In this document: positions 13,208 through 20,918 of the stretch, piece after piece
Numbering within the stretch: position 1 is the first letter of the stretch
How the letters are laid out: each line of letters starts with the position of its first letter
DNA from: Ammonifex thiophilus
GTDB taxonomy: Bacteria; Bacillota; Desulfotomaculia; Desulfotomaculales; Ammonificaceae
DNA length: 64,000 bases
Reading direction: 5' to 3'
NCBI RefSeq assembly: GCF_003368535.1
Contig: NZ_QSLN01000008.1
Location: 1 to 64,000 of the forward strand
Program-made: the position numbers and the translations under genes
Notes under the pieces: generated by a model
Databases searched by the model: none
What the model was told of the DNA's origin: nothing
The model's input: only the letters and a program-made list of their open reading frames with translations

Positions 13208-13293
13208 TGGTGCGGCAGAGAGGATTTGAACCTCCACGGGGTTGCCCCCACCAGATCCTGAGTCTGGCGCGTCTGCCATTCCGCCACTGCCGC
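13208..13293 (-). tRNA. tRNA-Leu (anticodon CAG)
   Basis: The reverse complement folds as a class II tRNA. The 7-bp acceptor stem GCGGCAG/CTGCCGC, the anticodon stem CCAGA/TCTGG around CTCAGGA (anticodon CAG, leucine), a long variable arm GGGG-CAA-CCCC and a T arm GAGG-TTCAAAT-CCTC are all visible. The CCA end is encoded (13208-13210). Length is 86 bases. Confidence 0.95.
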
Positions 13294-13313
13294 TTGATCG
13301 CTATCTACTCTAA

Positions 13314-13343
13314 ATTATAATCCCTGGCTCTCCCTTCGGGCAA
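13314..13343 (-). promoter_or_regulatory. promoter of the tRNA-Leu gene
   Basis: On the minus strand, TTGCCC, an 18-base spacer and TATAAT (complement of 13314-13319) lie about 13 bases upstream of the expected transcription start and 21 bases from the mature tRNA 5' end. Confidence 0.5.
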
Positions 13344-13352
13344 GGGGGAGCT

Positions 13353-14159
13353 TTAAGGGGCTTGACTTCTTTCGCGGCGGTAGGCTTCCAGGATCAACTC
13401 TGCCACCTTTTTGCCGGACAGGACCATGCCACCGAAAATGGGACCCATACGGTAGCCCCCTGCCACGGCGTTGGCGGCCATTCCGGCCACGTAGAGGCCG
13501 GGGAAGACCTCGCCAGAGTGCTCCAAGGTCTGTTTTTCTCCCCTTTCCGACCACATCGACCTTTCTCCCTGGACGTGCCCTCCGGGCACTTTGACGGTCG
13601 CCTGGTTTTTCTGGGTCAGTATTCGAACCACCTCGGCGTCGTGACCTGTGGCGTCTACCACGTAGCGGCAGTGTACAGCTAAGGGGTCGATATGCATTCC
13701 TGCCATGTCCACGGCGGTCCAGTTAAGTACCAGGCCGGTTACTCGGTTATCCCGCAGAACCAGGTCCTCCACGGTGATGAGGTTCATGATCTGAGCTCCC
13801 GCCCGGCAAGCAGCTAAGGTGAAGGCGGCTACTGTCTCTACTGAATGGGCGACGTAGTAACCCGGCTGATACTCCCGGTAGCGCACGCCCATAGTTTCGA
13901 AGATGGGGCGGGCTTCCTCCTGGAAGACCAGGTAGTTGAACATCATAGCTCCGCCCCACATACCGCCTCCCACACTCAGACGCCGCTCGAAGACTACTGT
14001 TTTTAGGCCCCCTTGGGCCAAGTAGTAGGCTGCTGTTAGGCCGGAAGGCCCAGCTCCCACCACCGCTACATCGAAGTCGGTGAGCTGCAGCAACTCTTCG
14101 TAGTAAGTCTGTATGATGGCGCGGGAAACTAGACGTTCATCTATGGCTCCTCCGGCCAA
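13353..14159 (-). CDS. thi4: sulfide-dependent adenosine diphosphate thiazole synthase (Thi4 family)
   Basis: Makes the thiazole half of thiamine from NAD and glycine. The N-terminal FAD/NAD-binding AVVGAGPSGLTAAY lies near residue 33, followed by the conserved GGGMWGGAMMFN. At the position where yeast Thi4 has its sulfur-donating Cys205, this protein has His156 (in GMHIDPL), as in methanogen homologues that use free sulfide and act catalytically. The sulfide assignment is family knowledge, not shown here. The chosen start is TTG 14159, placed 9 bases after AGGAG; the TTG codons at 14168 and 14165 sit too close to it. Length is 268. It likely shares a transcript with the small gene upstream. 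Confidence 0.92.
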   Translation of the reverse strand: MAGGAIDERLVSRAIIQTYYEELLQLTDFDVAVVGAGPSGLTAAYYLAQGGLKTVVFERRLSVGGGMWGGAMMFNYLVFQEEARPIFETMGVRYREYQPGYYVAHSVETVAAFTLAACRAGAQIMNLITVEDLVLRDNRVTGLVLNWTAVDMAGMHIDPLAVHCRYVVDATGHDAEVVRILTQKNQATVKVPGGHVQGERSMWSERGEKQTLEHSGEVFPGLYVAGMAANAVAGGYRMGPIFGGMVLSGKKVAELILEAYRRERSQAP

Positions 14160-14204
14160 CGCCAACAACTCCTTTCTTGGGGGTGATTCGTTTTGAACTA
14201 TATT

Positions 14205-14567
14205 TTACGACTTTTGCTCGCCGATAGGGAAGACCAAAGCTTTTAGTTCCTCGTCGTAATGTCCCAGATAGCGGCCCTCCGACAAGCCTTGGCTTTTCAG
14301 CCAGCGCAGCAGTGTACGACTCACTATTTTACCGCTCTTTCCCCGGTTTACTGCCTCTACTTTCAATTCGCCATGCTCAGGATCTTCCTTAATGATTAGG
14401 AGCTTTTGGTCGAGGTCAAGACCAACGTTGGCACGTGTGGGGGGTTTAATATAACGCGCGCTAACCACGTTCAGAGACAAGGTCTTACCTATAGTGCAGG
14501 TAGGAACTCCTGCTCGCACCCATCTACCAGCTTCTTTAGGTTTAAACCAGAGTATTTTTTCGCGCAT
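14205..14567 (-). CDS. conserved-looking small protein of unknown function
   Basis: A 120-residue soluble protein that I do not recognise. It has a Trp-Phe-Lys-Pro-Lys N-terminal segment, a central beta-rich part with the PPTRANVGLDLDQ stretch, and a C-terminal helical part with SRTLLRWLKSQG. No membrane segment, metal motif or nuclease motif is evident. ATG 14567 follows AAAGGAGG by 8 bases. The frame extends to 14618, but that part overlaps the promoter at 14605-14633. Only 45 bases separate it from thi4 downstream, so they probably form an operon. A link with thiamine synthesis is possible only by association. Confidence 0.65.
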   Translation of the reverse strand: MREKILWFKPKEAGRWVRAGVPTCTIGKTLSLNVVSARYIKPPTRANVGLDLDQKLLIIKEDPEHGELKVEAVNRGKSGKIVSRTLLRWLKSQGLSEGRYLGHYDEELKALVFPIGEQKS

Positions 14568-14604
14568 CCTTTCAGCCTCCTTTATAGGCATGTTTACACT
14601 TTGT

Positions 14605-14633
14605 ATTATAGCCCACAAAAGTGGAGCTGTAAA
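14605..14633 (-). promoter_or_regulatory. strong sigma-A-type promoter for the unknown gene and thi4
   Basis: On the minus strand, TTTACA (complement of 14628-14633), a 17-base spacer and a perfect TATAAT (complement of 14605-14610). The transcription start would be near 14598, about 30 bases before ATG 14567. No thiamine-pyrophosphate riboswitch fits in the short leader. Confidence 0.7.
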
Positions 14634-14683
14634 TAGACAAGGATAAATTTATAGAGTAGGCGATTATACTAATAGGGGAGCTG

Positions 14684-15751
14684 ATGGGATTGCGGAAAGG
14701 GCAGATAGGTGCTTTGGCCATCGCAGGAACCTATATAGGTACGGTAGTAGGCGCAGGTTTTGCCTCCGGGCAGGAAATACTACAGTTCTTTACTCTCCAA
14801 GGAGTGGCTAGCTTTCCTTCTCTTTGCCTTTCCGCCTTCCTGTTCTTCTTTTTTGGGCTAGCTATACTGGAAGCCGGGTACAAACTCAAAGCTCGCTCCC
14901 ATGCCGAAGTGACTCGCTGGGCTGCTGGGGACTGGGGTGGCCGACTGCTGGATTTACTCATTACTTTTTTCCTCTTTGCCACTCTGGCCGTCATGGCAGC
15001 GGGCGCTGGGGCACTTCTGACCGAGCAGTTTGCTCTTCCTCCGCTGGCAGGAAGGGTCATCCTTTTGGGGCTTACACTGCTGACGGTGCTAGCGGGGTTC
15101 AGCGGCGTGGTTACCAGCATAAGCCTGGTGGCCCCCGTGCTGGTAACGGGGGCTCTGTTTCTAGGGGTCTGCCTTGGACTGAAGCACCCGCCAGACTGGC
15201 ACGAGCTAAAAACGTGGAGTTCCCTTTACCGCCCGGCCATTCCCTTCGGTCCGCTTTCGGTCTTGGTTTACGTGTCCTACAACCTGGTGATGGCCGTTTG
15301 CGTTCTGGCTCCCTTAGGAGCGCGGGCCGGGGGGGAAGGGGCGCTACGCTGGGGGGCGTTAGGAGGGGCGCTTGGCCTTTTCCTGGGGTCGGCAGCGATA
15401 AACCTGGGGCTCTTGAGCTTTCCTTGGGAGGCGGTGCGCTTCGAAGTTCCCATGGTTCATCTGGCGGGGCAGTTCTCTCCCTGGGTTCAAGGAGGGTATG
15501 CTTTGATTTTGCTGGCGGAAGTCTACACCACCGCCGTGGCCAGCCTCTTTGGGCTGGTCAACCGGTTGGTGCCAGGCGAGGGGAGATTTTTTCGCTTTCT
15601 GGCCTTGCTCGCGGCGCTTGCGGCCTTTGGGGTAAGCTTGTTGGGGTTCGCCTCTCTGGTTCGCTATCTTTACGCTGCGGTGGGGCTGGCAGGTTTATTT
15701 TTCCTAGGAAGCATTCTATGGCGTCGCTTGAAGGTTCGAGATTGCTTTTGA
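14684..15751 (+). CDS. YkvI-family membrane transporter
   Basis: Integral membrane protein of the YkvI family, distantly related to LeuT-fold amino-acid transporters; the substrate is unknown. The 355 residues contain about ten hydrophobic helices. The first carries the family signature GTVVGAGFASGQEILQFF (residues about 20-37), where unwound-helix Gly residues would bind substrate. ATG 14684 follows GGGGAG by 3-4 bases. It is divergent from the unknown-thi4 unit, and lspA and rluD lie downstream in the same direction. Confidence 0.85.
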   Translation: MGLRKGQIGALAIAGTYIGTVVGAGFASGQEILQFFTLQGVASFPSLCLSAFLFFFFGLAILEAGYKLKARSHAEVTRWAAGDWGGRLLDLLITFFLFATLAVMAAGAGALLTEQFALPPLAGRVILLGLTLLTVLAGFSGVVTSISLVAPVLVTGALFLGVCLGLKHPPDWHELKTWSSLYRPAIPFGPLSVLVYVSYNLVMAVCVLAPLGARAGGEGALRWGALGGALGLFLGSAAINLGLLSFPWEAVRFEVPMVHLAGQFSPWVQGGYALILLAEVYTTAVASLFGLVNRLVPGEGRFFRFLALLAALAAFGVSLLGFASLVRYLYAAVGLAGLFFLGSILWRRLKVRDCF

Positions 15752-15815
15752 ATGACGTTTGTGGTAAGACTGGGAAAGAGGATGAGGAACTTAAACTGTA
15801 GGAGGATGCGGTATT

Positions 15816-16244
15816 TTGCCCGCTTTCTGGTTTTCTTGCCTCGTTTCTCTGGCAGTAGATCAGATTACCAAGTTCTGGGCTTTAGCTTATCTTTCTCAGC
15901 CGGTGGTTGTCATACCAGGGCTCCTTGCCCTGCGCTGTGTGCGCAATCCAGGAGCGGCCTTCGGTTTTCTAGCCTACCAAACCCCCTTACTCATCTTGAT
16001 AGCCGCGATCGCGAGTCTGGCCCTGCTCCTAGGGTATAAACGCTTGCTGCTAGCCCCTTCGGTGGTGCGCTGGGGTCTGGGCCTTTTCCTGGGGGGCACT
16101 TTGGGCAACCTTGTGGACCGGGTCAGGTTCGGCTACGTTGTGGATTTCATCGATCTGAGGTTCTGGCCGGTCTTTAACTTGGCCGATGTGGCCATTGTCA
16201 CGGGAATGGGGCTCATCCTTTGGTACTGGTGGCGGGGGAGATAG
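15816..16244 (+). CDS. lspA: lipoprotein signal peptidase (signal peptidase II)
   Basis: Membrane aspartyl protease that removes signal peptides from diacylglyceryl-modified prolipoproteins such as the LivJ-type protein at 26696. Four hydrophobic helices are visible in 142 residues. Conserved motifs are VRNPGAAFG, GNLVDRVRFGYVVDFID with the first catalytic Asp, and FNLADVAI with the second. The start is TTG 15816, 10 bases after GGAGG (15801-15805). It is followed 2 bases later by rluD, a frequent Firmicute pairing. Confidence 0.96.
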   Translation: MPAFWFSCLVSLAVDQITKFWALAYLSQPVVVIPGLLALRCVRNPGAAFGFLAYQTPLLILIAAIASLALLLGYKRLLLAPSVVRWGLGLFLGGTLGNLVDRVRFGYVVDFIDLRFWPVFNLADVAIVTGMGLILWYWWRGR

Positions 16245-16246
16245 CT

Positions 16247-17242
16247 TTGATCCTAGCCTGTCGTCTGCAGGTGGAAGAAGAAGAGGCAGGGGTCCGATTG
16301 GACGTTTACCTGGCTCGCAATCTCCCGGAGAACAGCCGCTCCTATCTCCAGCGTCTCATTAACGAAGGGTACGTTCAGGTGGGAGGAAGAAAGGTCAAGC
16401 CGAGCTACAGGGTTAAGTCAGGGGAAGAAATCATGGTTTTCCTCCCACCGGCCGAGGCCCCGGAGGTGGAGCCGGAACCCATTCCCCTGGAGATAATCTA
16501 CGAGGACGAGGACCTGCTGGTGGTGAACAAGCCCCGGGGGATGGTGGTACACCCGGGGGCGGGGCACAAGCGGGGCACTCTAGTGAACGCCCTTCTTTAT
16601 CACTGCCGCAACCTCTCCGGCATAAATGGCGTCTTGCGCCCCGGGATCGTACACCGCCTGGACAAAGATACTTCCGGCCTTCTGGTGGTGGCCAAAAACG
16701 ACGAAGCGCACCTTTCCTTATCGGCCCAACTCAAGGAGCGGCGAGTACTGAAGGAGTACTGGGCTTTAGTTTACGGGGAAGTAAAGCCAGCTCAAGGACG
16801 CATCGAGGCTCCCATCGGGCGCCATCCCCGGCACCGGCAGAAGATGGCAGTGGTGGCCGGGGGGCGGCCGGCGGTCACCCGTTACGAGGTGGTGGAGTAC
16901 TTTCCCGGGTACACCCTCTTAAAGGTGCAGCCAGAGACCGGGCGCACGCACCAGATAAGGGTGCACCTGCATTATTTAGGGCACCCCATTGTGGGAGATC
17001 TGAAGTATGGCCCGGCCCGCCCTCATCTGGGGCTGGAAGGGCAGTTTCTTCATGCCGGGGTGTTGGGCTTCACCCATCCTCGCACGGGGGAGTTTTTGCG
17101 CTTCGAAGCTCCTCTCCCTCCAGAGCTGGAGCGGGTCTTAGCCAAGCTTCGCGCGCACCAGGCGGATGGGCCTGGCTCCCAGCCTCTCCAGCAAGAAGAA
17201 AGTGTCGCTGCGCAGCCCTCGTCGCAGCGCGGCCAAAGATAG
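16247..17242 (+). CDS. rluD: RluD-family 23S rRNA pseudouridine synthase
   Basis: Converts specific uridines of 23S rRNA to pseudouridine. An N-terminal S4 RNA-binding domain (residues 8-65) precedes the synthase domain, with catalytic Asp in HRLDKDTSGLL near residue 138 and the ETGRTHQIRVHL motif near 230. The start TTG 16247 lies just after GGGGGAGA and 2 bases after the lspA stop. The last 35 residues are Gln/Ser-rich and not part of the fold. They are encoded opposite the 3' end of the convergent comA gene, giving a 105-base antisense overlap. RluD and YlyB-type members cannot be separated by sequence alone. Confidence 0.92.
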   Translation: MILACRLQVEEEEAGVRLDVYLARNLPENSRSYLQRLINEGYVQVGGRKVKPSYRVKSGEEIMVFLPPAEAPEVEPEPIPLEIIYEDEDLLVVNKPRGMVVHPGAGHKRGTLVNALLYHCRNLSGINGVLRPGIVHRLDKDTSGLLVVAKNDEAHLSLSAQLKERRVLKEYWALVYGEVKPAQGRIEAPIGRHPRHRQKMAVVAGGRPAVTRYEVVEYFPGYTLLKVQPETGRTHQIRVHLHYLGHPIVGDLKYGPARPHLGLEGQFLHAGVLGFTHPRTGEFLRFEAPLPPELERVLAKLRAHQADGPGSQPLQQEESVAAQPSSQRGQR

Positions 17243-17914
17243 GACCTCTCCCGGAGGCACGTTCCCCAGGTTTACCTCCGGTCCCAGGTGCCGGATAAGG
17301 GCCAGTTGCTGGGAAGGAAGGGGAGCTTCCCAGATCAGGCGGCTAGGATCTTCTAACTTTTCCAAGAGGCTCCGGAAGATTCCTTCCTTAATCCTCCCCT
17401 GAGCGTCATAAATGCCTGCCCGCCGCCCCTGTTCTCTCCCCTCGATGATTACCCAGTGGGCTCCAGCTTCCAGGTCGGCGGCTATCTGGCGGGCGATTTC
17501 GGCCGGGTCGAAAGGGTAAAGGGGATTCTTTTTGCCCACCTCGGTGAGCACAGTGAAGCCTTCCTGGCGGGCGAGCTTTATCAGTCTTTCCCTCATTCGC
17601 CTCTCCCAGGACACGGTTCCTTCGGAGATCTCTACGGCCGAAAAACCCAAGTCTAAGAACCGCTCGAGCAAGTGCTCTATCTTCTCTCCCTGCGCCAGCG
17701 CGATCTCCAGAAAAGTTCCTCCCGGATAGACTTCTACGCCGAAAGAACGAGCCAAGCTCGTCTTCCGACGTAGCACTTCTTCGCGGTAAAGACCGGCGGT
17801 TCCGAAACCCAATTTCAGGAAATGAAAGTAATTGCCGGCCACCTCAAGCAGGTCCTCCAGTTCCCGTATACCTAGCCCTTTATCCAGCACCATGGTGATT
17901 CCGCCAGCAGGCAA
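17138..17914 (-). CDS. comA: phosphosulfolactate synthase (ComA family)
   Basis: TIM-barrel enzyme that adds sulfite to phosphoenolpyruvate to give phosphosulfolactate. This is the first step to coenzyme M in methanogens and to sulfolactate in some bacterial spores (Bacillus YitD homologue). The 258-residue protein has the family patterns DKGLG at residues 11-15, KLGFGTAGLY, PGGTFLEIA and VEISEGTVSW, and EAPLPSQQ near the C-terminus. TTG 17914 follows AGGAG by 10 bases. The ComB and ComC partners are not in this window. The symbol refers to coenzyme M synthesis, not competence. A sulfolactate product for spores is inferred from relatives. Confidence 0.88.
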   Translation of the reverse strand: MPAGGITMVLDKGLGIRELEDLLEVAGNYFHFLKLGFGTAGLYREEVLRRKTSLARSFGVEVYPGGTFLEIALAQGEKIEHLLERFLDLGFSAVEISEGTVSWERRMRERLIKLARQEGFTVLTEVGKKNPLYPFDPAEIARQIAADLEAGAHWVIIEGREQGRRAGIYDAQGRIKEGIFRSLLEKLEDPSRLIWEAPLPSQQLALIRHLGPEVNLGNVPPGEVLSLAALRRGLRSDTFFLLERLGARPIRLVRAKLG

Positions 17915-17972
17915 AGTTTCTCCGCTCCTTTAACTGCGCAAGTCACACGACCAGTGTATGCAAGAAGCGCGG

Positions 17973-19232
17973 TTAAGGGTGCAGACCGGCGGCTTCGGGC
18001 TTGACCAAAAAGAGGGCTAGGGCCGAAAGCAAGCAAAGGGCGGCGGTAAGGCCGAAGGTGAGGGGGAGGGAGTGGGGGATGAGCAGACCAAAGAGGGGAG
18101 GCCCACTGGCCGCCCCTAAGAAGCGTACCCCACCGTAAAGGGAGGTCACCAGTCCTCGTGCCTGGGGCCCTGCGCTGGAAGTGGCCAGGGTGTTGAGCGA
18201 GCTCAGGGTAGCACCTGCGCCTATCCCGGCGAGACCTGATAAGAGGACCAGCGGTCCGAACTGCCGGGATAAGATGAGCCCGGCAAAAGACAGGGCCATC
18301 AAGAGCATACCGGAGAGGGCGAAGAGGCGGGGAAGCCCGCTCCCGGGCTTTATGAGCTTACCGGTTAAGAAAGCGGCGAGACAGGTACAGCCGGTAGGGA
18401 AGGCCAGCAGTACTCCTTTCCCCAGCCCTTTTATGCGCCAGGCTGTTTCGAAGTACTCGGAGAGGAAGAAAAGGAGGCCAAATAGGGTGAGTAGAGCGGT
18501 AAGGCCGGCTAAGAAAATGCCGGCCAGCCAAACCCCTTTACGCCGCCCTATACCCTTTAAAACTTCCCAGTAGGCTTCCAAGGAGGCCGCTTGGGGGCGG
18601 CTTTCAGGTTCGGGAACTGACCACCAGAGGAGGATAAGGAGAGGAAAAACGAAGCAGGGGAAGAGGAAGAAAGGCCAGAAGAAACCGATTAAGCCCGCCG
18701 CCGCTCCCAGAAGCGGGCTCAGGATCTTGCCTAGACCGTTGGACGCTTCAAAAAGGCCCAGAACCCGGCTGCGCTTGCTTCCCTGGACTAAATCCCCCAC
18801 CATGGCCATGGCTACTGGCGCCGTGCCGGCCGCTCCCACACCCTGCACTGCTCGGCTCAGTAGAAGAAAGGTGGAGGCCAGGGCGGGGGAGAGGAAACAA
18901 CTGAAGCCCGCCCCCAGTCCCCCCAAGGCGTACAAGGCCAGGGCCGGGAGCAGGACCCGGCGCCGGCCTACGCGGTCGGCTAAAAGGCCTGCCCAGGGAA
19001 TAGAAAGACCGGCGGCCAGGGAAAAAAGGGAAATTACTAAGCCCGTCTGGAAAGTACTCATCCCTAGGGCTTTTTTTAAGCTGGGGAGGACGGGAATGAG
19101 CATTGAGTTCCCCAGCACCATGACGAAAGGAACGCCTACCAGAAGCCACGCGCCTTGCTTTTTCATGACCGCTTCTAATATTCCCCGGCGGATAGGGTTT
19201 GATACCAGGTCTTTTGGTGCCGGAGCGGACAT
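17973..19232 (-). CDS. major facilitator superfamily transporter
   Basis: Twelve-helix permease of 419 residues, probably a drug or metabolite exporter of the DHA1 type. The helix 2-3 loop has the MFS motif A GLLADRVGRRRVLL (near residue 83). A symmetrical second half and a Gly-rich helix 5 (QGVGAAGTAPVAMAMVGD) are also present. The 22 residues before the second Met, at residue 23, are polar, and no clear ribosome site precedes ATG 19232, so the start is uncertain. The gene runs divergently from the YqhV-like gene 40 bases away. The substrate is unknown. Confidence 0.85.
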   Translation of the reverse strand: MSAPAPKDLVSNPIRRGILEAVMKKQGAWLLVGVPFVMVLGNSMLIPVLPSLKKALGMSTFQTGLVISLFSLAAGLSIPWAGLLADRVGRRRVLLPALALYALGGLGAGFSCFLSPALASTFLLLSRAVQGVGAAGTAPVAMAMVGDLVQGSKRSRVLGLFEASNGLGKILSPLLGAAAGLIGFFWPFFLFPCFVFPLLILLWWSVPEPESRPQAASLEAYWEVLKGIGRRKGVWLAGIFLAGLTALLTLFGLLFFLSEYFETAWRIKGLGKGVLLAFPTGCTCLAAFLTGKLIKPGSGLPRLFALSGMLLMALSFAGLILSRQFGPLVLLSGLAGIGAGATLSSLNTLATSSAGPQARGLVTSLYGGVRFLGAASGPPLFGLLIPHSLPLTFGLTAALCLLSALALFLVKPEAAGLHP

Positions 19233-19272
19233 ATCTTTTACCGGGATTTCGGCCTTTACGGAGGATGAAGCC

Positions 19273-19554
19273 TTGTTTCGAGTTCACGATCCGGTGGTGT
19301 GGGGCATGGCTTCCTTACGCTTTCTTTCCTCTATCCTGGAATTCACCTGTGCTTTGCTCATGCTTTACTGGGGCCGGGTAGAAGCGGCGCTCAAGGTCAA
19401 CGCCCTTATGAGCTTGGTGGGCCCCAGTATCCTCTTTCTGGTCACCCTCCTGGGCCTGGCGGGCCTGGCCGGTCGTATCTCCCCCCTCAACCTCCTTTAC
19501 CTCCTGGTAGGAGTGGGGTTTATCTTTTGGGGGCTGCGGGGGCTCAATCTTTAA
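19273..19554 (+). CDS. YqhV-like small membrane protein (DUF2619)
   Basis: A 93-residue protein with three hydrophobic helices matching the Bacillus YqhV / DUF2619 pattern: a first helix with a VVWGMASLR start, KVNALMSLVGPSILFLVTLLG split over helix 2, and GLAGRIS before the last helix. The role is unknown; in Bacillus yqhV lies beside the spoIIIA operon, but here it stands alone. Start TTG 19273 is 8 bases after GGAGG (19260-19264). A longer open frame upstream lies antisense to the MFS gene and is not coding. The stop overlaps the end of the convergent apgM gene by 4 bases. Confidence 0.75.
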   Translation: MFRVHDPVVWGMASLRFLSSILEFTCALLMLYWGRVEAALKVNALMSLVGPSILFLVTLLGLAGLAGRISPLNLLYLLVGVGFIFWGLRGLNL

Positions 19555-20780
19555 GCGCTGAACTTGGCCAGGCGGTGGGCATGGGCCAGCATAAGGTTCA
19601 TGTTGTAGAGCAGGGGGAAGTGCCCTAGAGCTCCCTGCGCGCAGTCTCGCTCGCCGAAGCCGGTAGTATCCCGGTGGTAGCGGGCCCAGCGAGAGTAGAG
19701 CAAGTAGGGTACGGGGTGCCAACTGTGTGCCCGGTGGAGGGCGGGGGTACTGTGGTCGCCGGTAATCACCAGGACGTCGGGCTTGAGTTCCATTATCTGA
19801 GGTAGATACCGGTCGAACTCTTCGATAACCTTAATCTTCCCTTCCCAGTCGCCGTCCTCTCCCCGCGAGTCGGTGGCCTTCACGTGGAAGAAGAAAAAGT
19901 CGTAGCTGGGCCAAGACTCTCTCAGGACGGCGAGCTGATAAGCCAAGCTTTCCTCCTTTACCGGCAAGACTTCCATCCCCACCAGCGCAGCCAGCCCCCG
20001 ATACATGGGGTAGAGGGCTATGGCGGCGGCCTTCAGGCGGAAGCGCTCGCCAAAAAGCTTGAGGTGCGGGCGCTGGGAGAAGCCGCGCAGCAAGGCGAAG
20101 TTGGTGGCGGGTTCCTCCTGGAGCACTTCGGCCAGCTTGTTGAGAAATATGGTGGCCAGCCGGGCGGTCTTTTCGGCTTCCGGAACCAGGGGCTGCGGGG
20201 GTAAAGGGGGGACCTCCACCTCTTGCGGGTCGGTATCCGCTACTCGAGGATCGAGCCCCGGACCGCGAAAAACCACCACGAAGCGGTGCTCTTTTACCGG
20301 GCGGATTAGGACCTCCACGTCTTCTATCTTTTGAATTTTCTCTTGTAAGCGTCGGCAGACGGAGGCGGTATGTTCGGTGGAGGGGCGCCCGGCGCGGCGG
20401 TCTACGATGATGGGGCCCTGGGGGGTGAAGCGGGCCGTGGCGAAATTTCCTCTTATCGCTATATCACCCGGCTCTAACGGGAAGTCAATTCCCAACGCTT
20501 CCAGCACTCCCCGGCCGATGACGTACTTGATCGGGTCATAGCCGAAGAGAGCCAGGTGTCCAGCGCTCGACCCCGGGGTGATACCTGGAAGGACAGGGTG
20601 GGCTAGGCCCAGTTCCGAGACGCGGGCCAGGGCGTCTAGATTGGGCTTATGGGCCGCCTCCAACTCCGTCTTCCCTTCTCTCTCCGGCAAAGGAAGGCCT
20701 CCCAGCCCGTCAAGCACCACCAGTACCATCTTGGTGTCGGCGGGATGGACGAGTTCCTCCAGCAGCTTTTCTTGATCCAA
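19551..20780 (-). CDS. apgM: cofactor-independent phosphoglycerate mutase, archaeal type (ApgM)
   Basis: Interconverts 3- and 2-phosphoglycerate. It belongs to the alkaline-phosphatase superfamily and is only remotely related to bacterial GpmI. The first metal site is in VLDGLGGLP (Asp24), and the nucleophile Ser is in TPGSSAGHLALFGYDP (residues 68-83). The late metal site is TGDHSTPALHRAHSWHP. Length 409 fits the archaeal family. It fills the one glycolytic step missing between tpiA and eno in the operon at 5.7-10 kb. The start is TTG 20780 with GGAG upstream. Some members also resemble phosphonopyruvate decarboxylase-like enzymes, but the motifs favour the mutase. Confidence 0.93.
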   Translation of the reverse strand: MDQEKLLEELVHPADTKMVLVVLDGLGGLPLPEREGKTELEAAHKPNLDALARVSELGLAHPVLPGITPGSSAGHLALFGYDPIKYVIGRGVLEALGIDFPLEPGDIAIRGNFATARFTPQGPIIVDRRAGRPSTEHTASVCRRLQEKIQKIEDVEVLIRPVKEHRFVVVFRGPGLDPRVADTDPQEVEVPPLPPQPLVPEAEKTARLATIFLNKLAEVLQEEPATNFALLRGFSQRPHLKLFGERFRLKAAAIALYPMYRGLAALVGMEVLPVKEESLAYQLAVLRESWPSYDFFFFHVKATDSRGEDGDWEGKIKVIEEFDRYLPQIMELKPDVLVITGDHSTPALHRAHSWHPVPYLLYSRWARYHRDTTGFGERDCAQGALGHFPLLYNMNLMLAHAHRLAKFSA

Positions 20781-20918
20781 AGAGAACCCATCTCCTTTCG
20801 GGCAAAACTTTTTTCCATTGTACCACGCTTAACGCCTTCTCATGTCTGGGGGCTAGACTTTGAACCCTCAAGCCGGGTAAAATCCTTAGTTAACAAGAGA
20901 CCGGAGGAGAGAGGGTCC

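Noticed and set aside
14160-14204. Thiamine-pyrophosphate riboswitch before thi4
   Set aside because: The gap is only 45 bases and holds no riboswitch core.
18727-19272. Long plus-strand extension of the YqhV-like frame
   Set aside because: It is antisense to the MFS gene and has a shadow-type Arg/Pro-rich composition. A good ribosome site marks the start at 19273.
20649-20918. N-terminal extension of rmuC
   Set aside because: It covers the apgM start region on the opposite strand and the intergenic gap, and is not RmuC-like.
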